A stretch of 61,403 bases of DNA, taken from positions 1 to 61,403 of the forward strand of contig CAJKMG010000017.1 in the NCBI GenBank assembly GCA_905200945.1, in the 5' to 3' direction. The notes beneath the pieces were generated by a model. The model had not been told where the DNA came from, did not search any database, and was given only the letters and a program-made list of their open reading frames with translations. Within the stretch, counting starts at the first letter, position 1. Each line of letters opens with the position of its first letter. The translations under genes were made by a program, and so were the position numbers. Positions 50,667 to 60,818 of this stretch are shown in pieces. The stretch is from an uncultured Akkermansia sp. GTDB taxonomy: Bacteria; Verrucomicrobiota; Verrucomicrobiia; Verrucomicrobiales; Akkermansiaceae.

Positions 50667-51197
50667 GTGAATAACAATTCTTCCATCCTTTTCGGCCTTT
50701 TTGATGAATTTCTTTGGGTCCGGTGTTCCGGACGCGGAAGTTTTGCCAATAGTCCGACTGTCAAATCCCTGGGGGACGATTACATCGCTTCCGGAGGACG
50801 CCTGATCGTCATTGATCTGGAAACCTGCTCCGGCATTGATTCCACTTTTATGGGCACTCTTGCGGGCCTGTCGCGACGGCTGCTTCCCATCGGAGGTTCC
50901 GTCCAAATCGCCTCCCCGAGCGAACGTTGCCTGAGCGCTCTGGAAAGCCTGGGGTTGGACGCCCTGCTCAGCATTGAACCGCCCACAGCCCCCTGGAGGG
51001 GAAAAGTAGAGCAGATACGTGCCGCCCTGGGTACGGAAAACGCCCCTGCCGTCCATTTGGATGCCAAGGAGCAGACTCTCCACGTTCTCAATTCCCATTT
51101 GACCCTGAGCGAAATGAGTGAAGAGAACGAAGAAAAATTCCGCAACGTAACCGACTGCCTGAAAGAAGAATTGGAACGGCAGAAAGATAATAAATAA
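50667..51197 (+). CDS. STAS-domain protein (anti-sigma-antagonist-like)
   Basis: 176 aa from a GTG at 50667. STAS fold: LIVIDLETCSGIDSTFMGTLAGLSRRLLPIGGSVQIAS, with the Asp-Ser-Thr region that is phosphorylated in SpoIIAA-type proteins (IDSTFMG). A C-terminal helix is charged. Probably part of a partner-switching signal chain. The next gene follows after 17 bp. Confidence 0.75.
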   Translation: MNNNSSILFGLFDEFLWVRCSGRGSFANSPTVKSLGDDYIASGGRLIVIDLETCSGIDSTFMGTLAGLSRRLLPIGGSVQIASPSERCLSALESLGLDALLSIEPPTAPWRGKVEQIRAALGTENAPAVHLDAKEQTLHVLNSHLTLSEMSEENEEKFRNVTDCLKEELERQKDNK

Positions 51198-51214
51198 ATT
51201 TTCCTCCCCTTCAC

Positions 51215-52588
51215 ATGGACCTGCGCTCCATGGCCTCCCTGTATGAGGAAGCCCTTTCCGCGGCAAGGGAAGAAGAGCCGGCCGCCGTCAGGGAACATTC
51301 CGTTTCCAATCATTCCGCGCTTCCGGACGAACGGACGCTTCAGCTTCTTCTGCTGGAAGGAGTATTCGGCACCTCTTTTACGGATGACTCGGGCAGAGAC
51401 ATTCACATTCTGGACTTCGGGAACTGGAACAAATCCGCCGGACCAGACTTTCTAAACGCCAGGATACGCATCAACGGCATCCCGCAGGCGGGAGATATCG
51501 AACTGGATTCCACACCGGAAGACTGGGAACGCCACGGGCACGGTTCCAACCCGGGATTTAATGGTGTTATCCTGCATCTCGTCTGCGCTCCCAGCCGCAG
51601 AAAATGGTTCACCCGCAACTCCAGGCATGAACGCATCCCTCTGGCTGTCATTCCTCCCGCTGCGCTGGCACGGTCTGGAACACCTCCTTCAGGCGGGAAT
51701 CCTGTACGCCACTGCCGCCACGCCGACCTGTTGGCTTCCATGGCGCCGGAGCCTCTGGAAATGCTCCTTCAAGCAGCAGCCGCCTACAGGTTCCGGAACA
51801 AGCACCGCCGCCATGCGGAACGCGCCAAATACGCAGGGGAAGAACAGTCCCTTTTTGAAAATCTGGCGGAAACGCTGGGCTATCACGCCAATAAGACCGC
51901 CATGCGCCACCTGGCCCTGCGGGCCCCCCTGCGCTTTATCCGGAATTGCCCGGAAGCCCTGCTCTTCGGTACGGCGGGATTCCTCCTTCCCGTGTTGCCG
52001 GCCTCCTGCACACCGGAAGCCGTAGATCTGCACAAAAAACTCTGGGCCCAGTGGTGGCCCATGCGGGAACAATTTGAACTGGCGCCGGACCGCTCCTTCC
52101 CTTGGACATTTTCCGGCAACAGGCCGGCCAACCATCCGCAAAGGCGCGTAGGGGCGCTGTCCGTCATTGCAGCGGACTTTGATACATTTAAGCGTCTTTG
52201 CCTTGCCGGACATACGGAAAAACTGACGGAATACCTTTCCTCCCTTACACATCCCTACTGGAGCACCCATGTAACGCTGCCTTCCTCACCGTCTCCCCGC
52301 CCCATGGCCCTGATGGGGCGGGATAGAATTCTGGACTTCATCATCAACCACCTTCTTCCGATGAAAGATGACGAACACGCATGGAAGCATTATCTCTCCC
52401 TTCGGGCCGGACAGGCGGGCACAAAAGTTCTCTCCGTCCATCAATCCCTGCTGGGCCGCAGGCCGGATGCACAAGCCTTTCTTAAGAAAGCCTGGCACCA
52501 CCAGGCACTGCTTCAAATTCACGAAGATCTGTGCTCCCTCCATTCCTGCGCCATTTGTTCCCTGCTCAGGCAGATGGAAAAGAAATGA
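51215..52588 (+). CDS. DUF2851 family protein
   Basis: 457 aa. The signature near the N-terminus, LDFGNWNKSAGPDFLNARIRINGIPQAGDIELD, identifies DUF2851. Function unknown; the family is widespread in Bacteroidota and Verrucomicrobiota. No membrane segment. A late Cys pair (SLHSCAICSLL) may bind metal. Confidence 0.8.
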   Translation: MDLRSMASLYEEALSAAREEEPAAVREHSVSNHSALPDERTLQLLLLEGVFGTSFTDDSGRDIHILDFGNWNKSAGPDFLNARIRINGIPQAGDIELDSTPEDWERHGHGSNPGFNGVILHLVCAPSRRKWFTRNSRHERIPLAVIPPAALARSGTPPSGGNPVRHCRHADLLASMAPEPLEMLLQAAAAYRFRNKHRRHAERAKYAGEEQSLFENLAETLGYHANKTAMRHLALRAPLRFIRNCPEALLFGTAGFLLPVLPASCTPEAVDLHKKLWAQWWPMREQFELAPDRSFPWTFSGNRPANHPQRRVGALSVIAADFDTFKRLCLAGHTEKLTEYLSSLTHPYWSTHVTLPSSPSPRPMALMGRDRILDFIINHLLPMKDDEHAWKHYLSLRAGQAGTKVLSVHQSLLGRRPDAQAFLKKAWHHQALLQIHEDLCSLHSCAICSLLRQMEKK

Positions 52589-52711
52589 GAGAGCGCCCCT
52601 CCTTTCCAACCTTTCCATCCGGAGAGAAATTTCTGCTTTCGAAACGAGTCATTCTGAATACTCATCCTTTGAAACAAACACCGCCCTCCCGCAAAAATCC
52701 GGGATAAAAAA

Positions 52712-52738
52712 GGCTTCCAGCCCAAAGGACTGGAAGCC
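52712..52738 (-). terminator. Terminator of the GH95 gene
   Basis: GGCTTCCAG and CTGGAAGCC, 9-nt loop. On the minus strand followed by TTTTTTAT. Confidence 0.8.
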
Positions 52739-52782
52739 ATGATTATTTTTCGTTCCGGAACTAAAACCGGATCATGGATTTT

Positions 52783-55173
52783 TTACCTGGCTGCGGACTG
52801 CGAAGGTTCCGCTCCCGATTTCAGCGGCAGGGTTTTCATGCGGGTCATTTTCCCGTTGACGCGCACGGGCAGCACCTTGGGTTGGGCGGAATACAACTTC
52901 ACGTTGCTCACCTTGCCGTCCTTCCAGGAAAAATCCACCGTGACGTTGCCCCGGGCTTTCAGCCCCTTCACGGAGCCTTCAGGCCACGCTTCCACAGGAG
53001 AGGGCATGATGTCCAGGCCCCCGGCATGGGATTGCAGCAGCATTTCACAAATGCCGCCTACAATGCCGAAGTTGCCGTCCATCTGCATAGGAGGATGGGT
53101 AGTCAACATATTCGGCAAAGTATTGAATCTCAACAGTCCCTGAACCATCTCATGAGCCTTGTTCCCCTCTCCCAGGCGGGCCCAAAGAGCCGTGCGCCAC
53201 GGCCACGTCCAGGAACGGCGGCTGTCTCCGGTCGTGCCGCGCCATTCAAGAGAAAGGCGGGCGGCTTCCGCCAGCTTGGGCGTCTTGAGCTTGCTGATCT
53301 GGTTGCCGGGGAAAACGGCAAAGAGGTGGGACGTATGGCGGTGGTCCGTCTTGGGAATGCGGTCAATCATCCATTCCTGAAGATTCCCTTCCTTGCCTAT
53401 CTTGTTGCCGGCCAGCCTTTTCAGCTTGCCTTCCAGGCTCTTGGCCCAGGCGGCGTCCTTGCCCAGGATGCGGGCGGCTTTGATGGTATTGGAGAAAAGC
53501 TCCGCAATAAGCTGCTGGTCATGCATCACACCGTCTTCACGCGGCCCATGTTCGGGAGACCATCCATTGGGAGCCACCAGCGTTCCGGCTTTCACATCGG
53601 CCAGATCTTTCTTCTCCTCTTCGCTCGGGTCCTTGCCGTTTGTCTTGAACCCTTCGCCCCCGGCTCCAAGCTCCTTCAAATGGTCTTCCCAGAAATGACA
53701 GATTTCCTTCATCAGGGGATACGCCTGTTTTTCCAGATACTTTCTATCACCGGTAAATGCATAATGCTCCCATATATGCAGCGCATACCAGGCCGCACCG
53801 GGAATGTTCCACTGCCAGCCGTTGCCGCCGAAGATATTCTGGGAGGTGCGCACCGTCCAGCCGCGCACGGGTTTGCCGTCCTTGGTATTGAACCCCTTGT
53901 TCGCCTGGGAAGCGTCCCGGCAGCCGGGGGCCATTGCTTCCACATAATTGACCAGGGCCTCATGGCATTCGGAAAGGTTGGCGGGTTCCGCCCCCCAATA
54001 CGCCATCTGAACGTTGATATTGTTATGGTAGTCGCAGGCCCACGGCGGTTTGACATAATCATTCCACAACCCTTGCAGATTGGCCGGGAGCGTGCCGGGC
54101 CGGGAACTGGACAACAGCAGATAGCGGCCAAACTGGAACATGGTTTCCTCCAGATCGGGGTCTGCCGGATTCTTCTTATAGGCTTCCAGACGCTTCGGCG
54201 TAGGCAGCCTGGCTATATCCTCCTCTGTTTTTCCGAAGTTGACCTTCACCCGGTCAAACATGGACTTGTACTGGGAAATGTGGGCCTGTTTCAGGGCGGC
54301 ATAATCCGCAGAAGCGGCTTTGACCGCATAACGGTCCAGTTTCCTGGCTGGAGATTCACCCTTCCAATCCTTTTTATAATCCATCAGGTAATCCGTCTCC
54401 ATGGCGATGACGATCATGCAGGAATCCGCATTTTTCACGGAAATTTTATCGTCTACGGTGGAAAGCGAACCGCCTTTGGGACGGATCAAAACACGGCCTT
54501 CATAATTCATGCCGTTTTTCAAAATCCCCTTCCAGGTGATGACGGAGCCCTTGGCGGAAATAGTTGCTCCAAGCTGGCTGTTAACGGAAAAATCTGCGCT
54601 GAACTGACCGGGGTTGCTGGCTTTATAGTTCAGCACCAGGACATTGGCAGGCGTGCTGGAGAATGCCTCCCGGTCATACGTCACTCCATCCACCTTGTAA
54701 TTTACTTTATGAATACCGTCCCGGAGATCCAGGGCGCGCGTAAAATCTTCCACAGACAGGGAAGCCGGCTGGTCGCCTTTTTTAAAGTCCACAAACAAAT
54801 CCCCGAAAGGAAGATAGTTGCCGAACTGATTCGTCCCGGCATCAGGCCCGTACCCATATCCTCCCCCGGGATTGGCTCCGCCGGACCAGAGGCTGATTTC
54901 ATTCAGGGCCAGCCGTTCGCGGCCGGGAGCGCTGAAAATCATGGCTCCCACGCGACCGTTGCCAATGGGATACCCTTCCGCTTCCCAAACAGAGGCAGGC
55001 TTCCTGTACTTGCCAAAGCTGCCTTCGGAATTTTTGTCTTCCTGCGGATAAACAACTACGGCCGGTTCATCAGACCAGATTAAATTGGAGGCGGAAGGCT
55101 TATCCAGAGCCCCCCACCCGAAAGAAACGGCACTTACCGCCACGGCAGATAAATATAGAGATTGGAAATGCAT
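52783..55173 (-). CDS. GH95 alpha-L-fucosidase (mucin-type)
   Basis: 796 aa with an N-terminal signal (YLSAVAVSAVSFGWGALD). GH95 core: WEAEGYPIGNGRVGAMIF at the start; HNNINVQMAYWGAE supplies the two catalytic-site Asn residues; GAAWYALHIWEHYAFTGD the general acid Glu; MQMDGNFG the Asp. It removes 1,2-linked fucose from mucin O-glycans. Divergent from ogpA by 192 bp, as in A. muciniphila. Full length. Confidence 0.92.
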   Translation of the reverse strand: MHFQSLYLSAVAVSAVSFGWGALDKPSASNLIWSDEPAVVVYPQEDKNSEGSFGKYRKPASVWEAEGYPIGNGRVGAMIFSAPGRERLALNEISLWSGGANPGGGYGYGPDAGTNQFGNYLPFGDLFVDFKKGDQPASLSVEDFTRALDLRDGIHKVNYKVDGVTYDREAFSSTPANVLVLNYKASNPGQFSADFSVNSQLGATISAKGSVITWKGILKNGMNYEGRVLIRPKGGSLSTVDDKISVKNADSCMIVIAMETDYLMDYKKDWKGESPARKLDRYAVKAASADYAALKQAHISQYKSMFDRVKVNFGKTEEDIARLPTPKRLEAYKKNPADPDLEETMFQFGRYLLLSSSRPGTLPANLQGLWNDYVKPPWACDYHNNINVQMAYWGAEPANLSECHEALVNYVEAMAPGCRDASQANKGFNTKDGKPVRGWTVRTSQNIFGGNGWQWNIPGAAWYALHIWEHYAFTGDRKYLEKQAYPLMKEICHFWEDHLKELGAGGEGFKTNGKDPSEEEKKDLADVKAGTLVAPNGWSPEHGPREDGVMHDQQLIAELFSNTIKAARILGKDAAWAKSLEGKLKRLAGNKIGKEGNLQEWMIDRIPKTDHRHTSHLFAVFPGNQISKLKTPKLAEAARLSLEWRGTTGDSRRSWTWPWRTALWARLGEGNKAHEMVQGLLRFNTLPNMLTTHPPMQMDGNFGIVGGICEMLLQSHAGGLDIMPSPVEAWPEGSVKGLKARGNVTVDFSWKDGKVSNVKLYSAQPKVLPVRVNGKMTRMKTLPLKSGAEPSQSAAR

Positions 55174-55365
55174 GCTTTAATGAACAATGTCACATATTTA
55201 CTGCCTTCGCAACCTCTATCTTTCAGCCGTTCCAAACTTATCGGCCTCCACATGACGGAGCCTTCCTCCCGTTATTTCCCTCCTGGCCCAGGAACGCTTC
55301 CTCCAATGATGGCGAGAACAGTAAATTTCCTTGTCTTTAAAAATGACGCCCCTACCTTGGCATGT

Positions 55366-56523
55366 ATGTTTAAACGACTTCTCTCAGCATTTTTTTCTCT
55401 GTTCTTTCTGGGGACGGCTTCCAACACATCCTTTGCGGAAGTTACTGTTCCGGATGCCCTGAAAGACCGGATAGCCCTGAAAAAAACGGTCCGGCAGCTC
55501 AATATCGTTTATTTTCTGGGCAGTGATACGGAACCCGTTCCGGATTACGAACGGCGCCTCAGCGAACTGCTCCTTTACCTCCAGCAGTTTTACGGCAAGG
55601 AAATGCAGCGGCATGGCTATGGCGCACGTTCCTTCGGCCTGGACATTAAATCTCCAGGCCGCGTGAACATCATTGAATACAAGGCCAAACATCCGGCGGC
55701 CCATTATCCTTATGAAAACGGAGGCGGCTGGAAAGCGGCCCAGGAACTTGACGAATTTTTCAAAGCCCATCCGGATAAGAAAAAAAGCCAGCATACGCTT
55801 ATCATCATGCCTACCTGGAATGACGAAAAGAACGGCCCCGACAATCCCGGCGGCGTCCCCTTTTACGGAATGGGGCGCAACTGCTTCGCCCTGGATTATC
55901 CGGCTTTCGATATCAAACACCTGGGCCAGAAAACCAGGGAAGGAAGGCTGCTGACTAAATGGTATGGGGGCATGGCCCATGAATTGGGGCACGGCCTTAA
56001 CCTGCCGCACAACCACCAAACCGCCTCAGACGGTAAAAAATATGGCACGGCCCTGATGGGTTCAGGCAATTACACGTTCGGCACCAGCCCCACGTTCCTG
56101 ACTCCGGCCAGTTGCGCCCTTCTGGACGCCTGTGAAGTATTCTCCGTCACCCCGGCCCAGCAATTCTACGAGGGCAGGCCGGAAGTAGAGGTCAAGGACG
56201 TAGCCATCTCCTTCAAAGGAGACCAGATTCTGGTTTCCGGCAATTACAAAAGCCCTCAGACCGTCAACGCTCTGAATATTTACATCCAGGATCCTCCTTA
56301 TGCGGTCAACCAGGACTATGACGCCGTTTCCTTCTCCCGGCGCCTTGGGAAAAAGAGCGGAAAATTCTCCATGAAAATTGACAAAAAAGAGCTGGATGGA
56401 TTGAACAATAACGAATTCCGCATTTCCCTCATGTTCATTCTCGCCAATGGGCAGCACATGCAGAAGCATTTCACGTTCCATTGGGACGCTCTACAGGACT
56501 ATAGAGACGGGACCAAATCCTGA
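55366..56523 (+). CDS. ogpA: O-glycopeptidase OgpA-like zinc metalloprotease
   Basis: 385 aa from MFKRLLSAFF at 55366. Signal peptide to TSFA, mature protein EVTVPDALKDR. Zinc-binding HELGHGLNLPHNH (HExxHxxGxxH-like) at about 205-217. I recognise it as very close to the A. muciniphila mucin O-glycoprotease OgpA, which cuts N-terminal to O-glycosylated Ser/Thr. The longer upstream frame is not needed. With the divergent GH95 gene it belongs to mucin degradation. Confidence 0.93.
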   Translation: MFKRLLSAFFSLFFLGTASNTSFAEVTVPDALKDRIALKKTVRQLNIVYFLGSDTEPVPDYERRLSELLLYLQQFYGKEMQRHGYGARSFGLDIKSPGRVNIIEYKAKHPAAHYPYENGGGWKAAQELDEFFKAHPDKKKSQHTLIIMPTWNDEKNGPDNPGGVPFYGMGRNCFALDYPAFDIKHLGQKTREGRLLTKWYGGMAHELGHGLNLPHNHQTASDGKKYGTALMGSGNYTFGTSPTFLTPASCALLDACEVFSVTPAQQFYEGRPEVEVKDVAISFKGDQILVSGNYKSPQTVNALNIYIQDPPYAVNQDYDAVSFSRRLGKKSGKFSMKIDKKELDGLNNNEFRISLMFILANGQHMQKHFTFHWDALQDYRDGTKS

Positions 56524-56542
56524 ACGCATTTTACATGCGCGG

Positions 56543-56571
56543 GCGGAGGCCGCTAGAATCACGGCCTCCGC
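56543..56571. terminator. Bidirectional terminator between ogpA and 56586 gene
   Basis: GCGGAGGCCG and CGGCCTCCGC, 10-bp stem with 9-nt loop, between two convergent genes. Confidence 0.7.
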
Positions 56572-56585
56572 ACCTTGCGGGGTCC

Positions 56586-58472
56586 TTACTCCTTTAAACT
56601 GGTGCGCCAGCCGGAAGCGTGCTGATAGTAATAAACCGCTTCCTTTTCCAGCTCTTTCATCCGCCCGTCCGGCTCAACGGCCTTTCCATCCCGAAAAAAT
56701 TCCACTCCGCGCTGGGGTTTGAGCACGACCATGTCTTTTCCCTTCAAATAACCGATATATTGGTAATTGCTCACAAAATACCGGGACTGATAGGAAGGCT
56801 TCAAAGCATCTTTTCCATAAAAGGCCGCATCATACGGCCATTTCAACAGCCCCAGCAGGGTAGGCAACACGTCAATCTGGCTCACGGGAGTTTCCCGCCG
56901 TTCCGGTTTCAACAACGCCGGAGCGTAGAAAATGGAAAAAATACGGTGCGTTTCCGGATTAAGGGCCTGCTTGCCCGCGCTCCCGGCGCCGTGGTCTCCT
57001 ACAAACACGAACAGCGTATTGTCAAACCAGGGTTTGGTTCTGGCCTCCTCTACAAAGGCGCCTACCGCATAATCCGCGTATTTTACAGCCCCCATGCGCC
57101 CCGTGTGGGAAGGAATGTCAATACGCCCGTCCGGATACGTGTAAGGCCGGTGGTTGGACGTGGTGAACACCACCTGCAAAAACGGTTTGCCGCGTCCGCA
57201 GGATTCATCCGCCTCCCGTACGGCGCGGCGGAACAGATCTTCATCGCAAACGCCCCAGATGGTGGAATGGGTCACCTCGGAATCATCCATGGAATTACGG
57301 TCCAGAACCTGAAACCCGTTGTTTCCGAAAAAATAATTCATGTTGTCAAAATATCCGTAGCCGCCGTAAATCCATTTGAGATCATATCCCTTGTCCCTGA
57401 ATATGGACCCTATGGTCTGCAAATGCTCATTTCCTTCCTGGCGAAGAATGGACATGCCGGGAAGCGGCGGTATGGATGTACTGATGGCCTCCAGCCCGCG
57501 CACGGAACGGGTGCCCGTGGCATAAGTGTTCGGGAAAAAAATGCCTTCCTTTCCCAGACAGCTCAGGCACGGGGTGACGTTAGCCCCGTCTTCCCGGAAT
57601 TCGTTTAAAAATTCCGCGCCCATGCTTTCCATGACCACCACCACGACATTCGGGCGGATCCCCACCCCGGAAGGGCGCACCTGCCTCTTCACGCTGCCGG
57701 ACGAAGCCCCCGGCACGGATGTATCATCCGCCATAAACTCCCGGGCCAGAAACGCCGCCGCTTCCGCGTCCGGCAGCGTCCGGTAATAGCCGCGGTAATC
57801 CAGTTCATTCTTGAGAAAGGCGCTGAACAGGCTGTAAAGGCCATCCTTGGCCATCTCCGAATTATAACGGTTGTTCACGGCATCCGCATCTTTGATATCC
57901 ACCAGCCAATATCCCCCCGTGACGCAGGCCAGCAGGAACAGTACTACACAGCCTCGTTTCCATCCGGCGGGAATCTCCCCGTCCCGGGGGAGCAAGAACC
58001 TTTTCATTCCCCAGACGGCCAGAACGGACACCGCCAGAATACCTCCCAGAATAGGAATGATGGGATAGGACTCGTAAATATTCCCAATGACCTCCTTGGT
58101 GTAAATCAGGTAATCTACCGCAATGAAATTGAAACTGGCTTCAAACTCGTTCCAGAAAAACGCTTCCGCTACATCCTCAAACAGATTAGCGAGCACAAAC
58201 AGGAAAAACCATACGGAGGTAAACCACTTGTCCGTCTTCCCTCCCGCCTTCCCGCGCGGCAGAATCCACAAATAAACGGCGTAGGGAATAAGCCAGTAGC
58301 ACATGGTAACGGCAAACTCCGTCAGAAAGACGTACGCCGTTTTCAAAAGGGAAATCAATCCGAAATCCATGTTCCGGTATTCGAAAAATACCGTAAACAT
58401 GTTTTCCACCGCCTCAATGCCAAACGCAAACAGGAGGAATGGCCAAAACCTCCCCCAATAATAACGAATCAT
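56586..58472 (-). CDS. LTA-synthase-like sulfatase / phosphoglycerol transferase
   Basis: 628 aa. Five membrane segments occupy the first 200 residues. The extracytoplasmic domain starts about 275: NVVVVVMESMGAEF (metal Glu), NTYATGTRSVRGLEA (nucleophile Thr), FVFVGDHGAG (Asp-His). This is the alkaline-phosphatase-superfamily architecture of LtaS and phosphoethanolamine/phosphoglycerol transferases that decorate envelope glycans or lipids. Confidence 0.85.
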   Translation of the reverse strand: MIRYYWGRFWPFLLFAFGIEAVENMFTVFFEYRNMDFGLISLLKTAYVFLTEFAVTMCYWLIPYAVYLWILPRGKAGGKTDKWFTSVWFFLFVLANLFEDVAEAFFWNEFEASFNFIAVDYLIYTKEVIGNIYESYPIIPILGGILAVSVLAVWGMKRFLLPRDGEIPAGWKRGCVVLFLLACVTGGYWLVDIKDADAVNNRYNSEMAKDGLYSLFSAFLKNELDYRGYYRTLPDAEAAAFLAREFMADDTSVPGASSGSVKRQVRPSGVGIRPNVVVVVMESMGAEFLNEFREDGANVTPCLSCLGKEGIFFPNTYATGTRSVRGLEAISTSIPPLPGMSILRQEGNEHLQTIGSIFRDKGYDLKWIYGGYGYFDNMNYFFGNNGFQVLDRNSMDDSEVTHSTIWGVCDEDLFRRAVREADESCGRGKPFLQVVFTTSNHRPYTYPDGRIDIPSHTGRMGAVKYADYAVGAFVEEARTKPWFDNTLFVFVGDHGAGSAGKQALNPETHRIFSIFYAPALLKPERRETPVSQIDVLPTLLGLLKWPYDAAFYGKDALKPSYQSRYFVSNYQYIGYLKGKDMVVLKPQRGVEFFRDGKAVEPDGRMKELEKEAVYYYQHASGWRTSLKE

Positions 58473-58575
58473 TGCTACCGGAAATATGACAGCCGGAGCA
58501 TGCCGTCAATGCTCCATCACAACATCACGGGGATATGGATGTCATTCCGGGGAAGAGAAACGGGAGCAAGCTCTC

Positions 58576-59712
58576 TTACACCACATCCAGCGCGGCATCC
58601 CAGTCTTTCCAGACAGGCTCCAGCCCGGCATTCCGTATGGCGCCGACCACCTGCTCCGGGGTACGCTGGTCGGAAATCTCAAACTGTTCCGTCGCCTTGC
58701 AATGCCCTTTCCGATCATCGGGGAGATCCACCCGGTTGCCCCGCACCGTCAAATGGGCTGCAGCCGTTCCCACGCCCGTGTAGCCCCCCGGTTCCGTGCG
58801 CGCAATGGCGGACATGTGGGTCATGCCCAAATGCATCAGGGCATCCCTCATCGGCGCGGGCTCACGGGTGCTGATGGACATGCCTATCTTGGGGAAACAG
58901 ATGCGCAGGGCAGCCATCAGCTGGACAAAATGGCGGTCATCCAGCATCAAGTCCGGATCAGGTTCATACTCGTAATTCCCGGCGTAGGGACGCATGCGCG
59001 GAAACGCCACGGAAAGCGCGGATTTCCAACAATGCTTCTGCAGGTAATCCAGATGGACGGCAAGCGCCATGGCCTCCCGCCGCCACGGCGAAAGCCCGAA
59101 CAGGGCTCCTATCTGAATGCGGCGGAAACCGCCCTGGTAGGCGCGTTCCGGGCAATCCAGCCTCCAGTTGAAATTTTTCTTCATCCCTGCCGTATGCAGG
59201 GTTTCATACACTTCCCGGTTATAGGTTTCCTGATACACGGCCAATTGTTCCGCCCCGTGGCGGACGATCTCCGCATAACGGTCGTCCGGCAACGGTCCTA
59301 TCTCCAGCCCCAGGGATGGAATAAAGGAATGCAGGGCGTCCAGGCATTCCTGCATATACCCGTCGGAAACGAACTTGGGATGCTCCCCGGCCACCAGCAG
59401 GATGCTGCGCAGTCCCAGTCCGTGCAGGTAGCGGGCCTCCTGCACCACTTCATCCACCGTAAGCGTGGTGCGGATAATGGGATTGTCCCGGGAAAAACCG
59501 CAGTATTTGCAATTATTGATGCACTCGTTGGACAGGTAAATGGGGGCGAACAAGCGGATGGTCCGGCCGAAATGCAGCCGCGTCAGGCACCGACTCTCCT
59601 GCGCCATCGCCTCCAGGCGGGCGTCGTCAACCGGTTCCAGCAACGCCATGAAACGGCGCACCAGGGGAGTGGGGCAATCCATCAAACCGTTTAATTCTTC
59701 AGAAAAAGACAT
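58576..59712 (-). CDS. thiH: ThiH, 2-iminoacetate synthase (radical SAM)
   Basis: 378 aa from MSFSEELNG at 59712. The radical SAM cluster is CINNCKYCGF (CxxxCxxC). It splits tyrosine to make the 2-iminoacetate used to form the thiazole part of thiamin with ThiG, which is not in the window. The next gene downstream on this strand (56586) is about 100 bp away. Confidence 0.9.
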   Translation of the reverse strand: MSFSEELNGLMDCPTPLVRRFMALLEPVDDARLEAMAQESRCLTRLHFGRTIRLFAPIYLSNECINNCKYCGFSRDNPIIRTTLTVDEVVQEARYLHGLGLRSILLVAGEHPKFVSDGYMQECLDALHSFIPSLGLEIGPLPDDRYAEIVRHGAEQLAVYQETYNREVYETLHTAGMKKNFNWRLDCPERAYQGGFRRIQIGALFGLSPWRREAMALAVHLDYLQKHCWKSALSVAFPRMRPYAGNYEYEPDPDLMLDDRHFVQLMAALRICFPKIGMSISTREPAPMRDALMHLGMTHMSAIARTEPGGYTGVGTAAAHLTVRGNRVDLPDDRKGHCKATEQFEISDQRTPEQVVGAIRNAGLEPVWKDWDAALDVV

Positions 59713-59912
59713 ACGTGAACTAAGTAAAATTTTGAGAGAGCCGGCTGCATTTCCATACCTGAACCGGAAAGCCCCAATTTGCCCCCTCCCTCGCAAAAGA
59801 TACCATCTTTTACCGTGTCATTTCCCGGAGAGACGCGTTCCATGAAGGCCGGGGAGCCTGCGAATCGTCGTGACAGACGGCCTCTTATGGACTAATCTGG
59901 CTTTATCCTCCC

Positions 59913-60818
59913 ATGAGCGCTACGCCGAACAGCCTTTTCCGCCATTATCTTGATTCCCTGATCCAGCAGGGAACAACGCGAACGAGCCTGACGGATGAAG
60001 CCAGAAACGTTCTCAGAACATGGTACGTGGCTTCCAGACAGGGAGGCCGTCCCGCCGCATCAGCATCCGCTTCTCCGGAACCGCCGCCCCTGCAGGCGGC
60101 CGTTCCTGTCTCCGCACCTGCCGGAATGCCGGAACCGCCGGGGCTGTTCACGCAAAACAGGGAACCGGCATCCTCCATTAATCTCCCGGAAGGGTCAATG
60201 GAAGACAAGCTGCAATACCTCCGCAATCTGGCGCAAAACTGGAAACCGGCGCGGGAACTCAACTCCCTGCGGGATACCATGGTCTTTGCCACGGGCAATC
60301 CCCATACGAAACTCATGCTCATTGGGGAAGCTCCCGGATATTATGAAGAAGTGCAGCAGGAGCCCTTTGTGGGCCGTGCCGGGGAAAAACTCAACCAGAT
60401 ATTAAGAGCTATGGGACTCTCCAGAGACATGGTTTACATTTCCAACATCGTCAAATTCCGCCCGGCCCTGCCCAACCAGCGGACCAATAACCGCGCCCCC
60501 ACGCCGGAAGAAATTGAAGCATGCCTGCCCATCATCATGCATGAAATCCGGGTCATCCAGCCGAAAATGATTGTAGCCCTGGGCGGTACCGCCGCCGTAG
60601 GCCTGTTGGGGGAACAGGGATCCGTCAGTTCCATGCGCGGCAGGTTCCACGACCTTAACGGCATTCCCGTACGCGTCACTTACCATCCCAGCTACCTGCT
60701 CAGATCGGACAGCCCGCGGGAAAAACGCAAGGTATGGGAAGACATGCTGGCCGTTATGGAACGCCTGGACATGCCCATCTCAGAAAAACAGCGCGGCTAC
60801 TTCCTGCCCAGGGAATAG
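59913..60818 (+). CDS. Family-4/5-type uracil-DNA glycosylase, Fe-S cysteines missing
   Basis: 301 aa. After a Pro/Ala-rich N-terminus (about 45-85), motif GEAPGYYEE (about 138-146) and YHPSYLLR (about 251-258) define the UDG superfamily. In family 4 the fold carries four Cys for a 4Fe-4S cluster; here the positions expected as Cys read otherwise (NSLRDTMVFATGN, NIVKFRPALPNQR), leaving only the ACLP Cys. It probably excises uracil from DNA without a cluster. Confidence 0.8.
   Translation: MSATPNSLFRHYLDSLIQQGTTRTSLTDEARNVLRTWYVASRQGGRPAASASASPEPPPLQAAVPVSAPAGMPEPPGLFTQNREPASSINLPEGSMEDKLQYLRNLAQNWKPARELNSLRDTMVFATGNPHTKLMLIGEAPGYYEEVQQEPFVGRAGEKLNQILRAMGLSRDMVYISNIVKFRPALPNQRTNNRAPTPEEIEACLPIIMHEIRVIQPKMIVALGGTAAVGLLGEQGSVSSMRGRFHDLNGIPVRVTYHPSYLLRSDSPREKRKVWEDMLAVMERLDMPISEKQRGYFLPRE

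Noticed and set aside
52774..55083. A 769-codon open frame on the plus strand opposite the GH95 gene
   Set aside because: It is the mirror of a well-supported gene with signal peptide and catalytic residues. It has no domain and many rare patterns. Long antisense frames are common in this GC-rich coding sequence.
58486..59694. 402-codon plus-strand frame opposite thiH
   Set aside because: Antisense of a radical SAM protein with intact CxxxCxxC.
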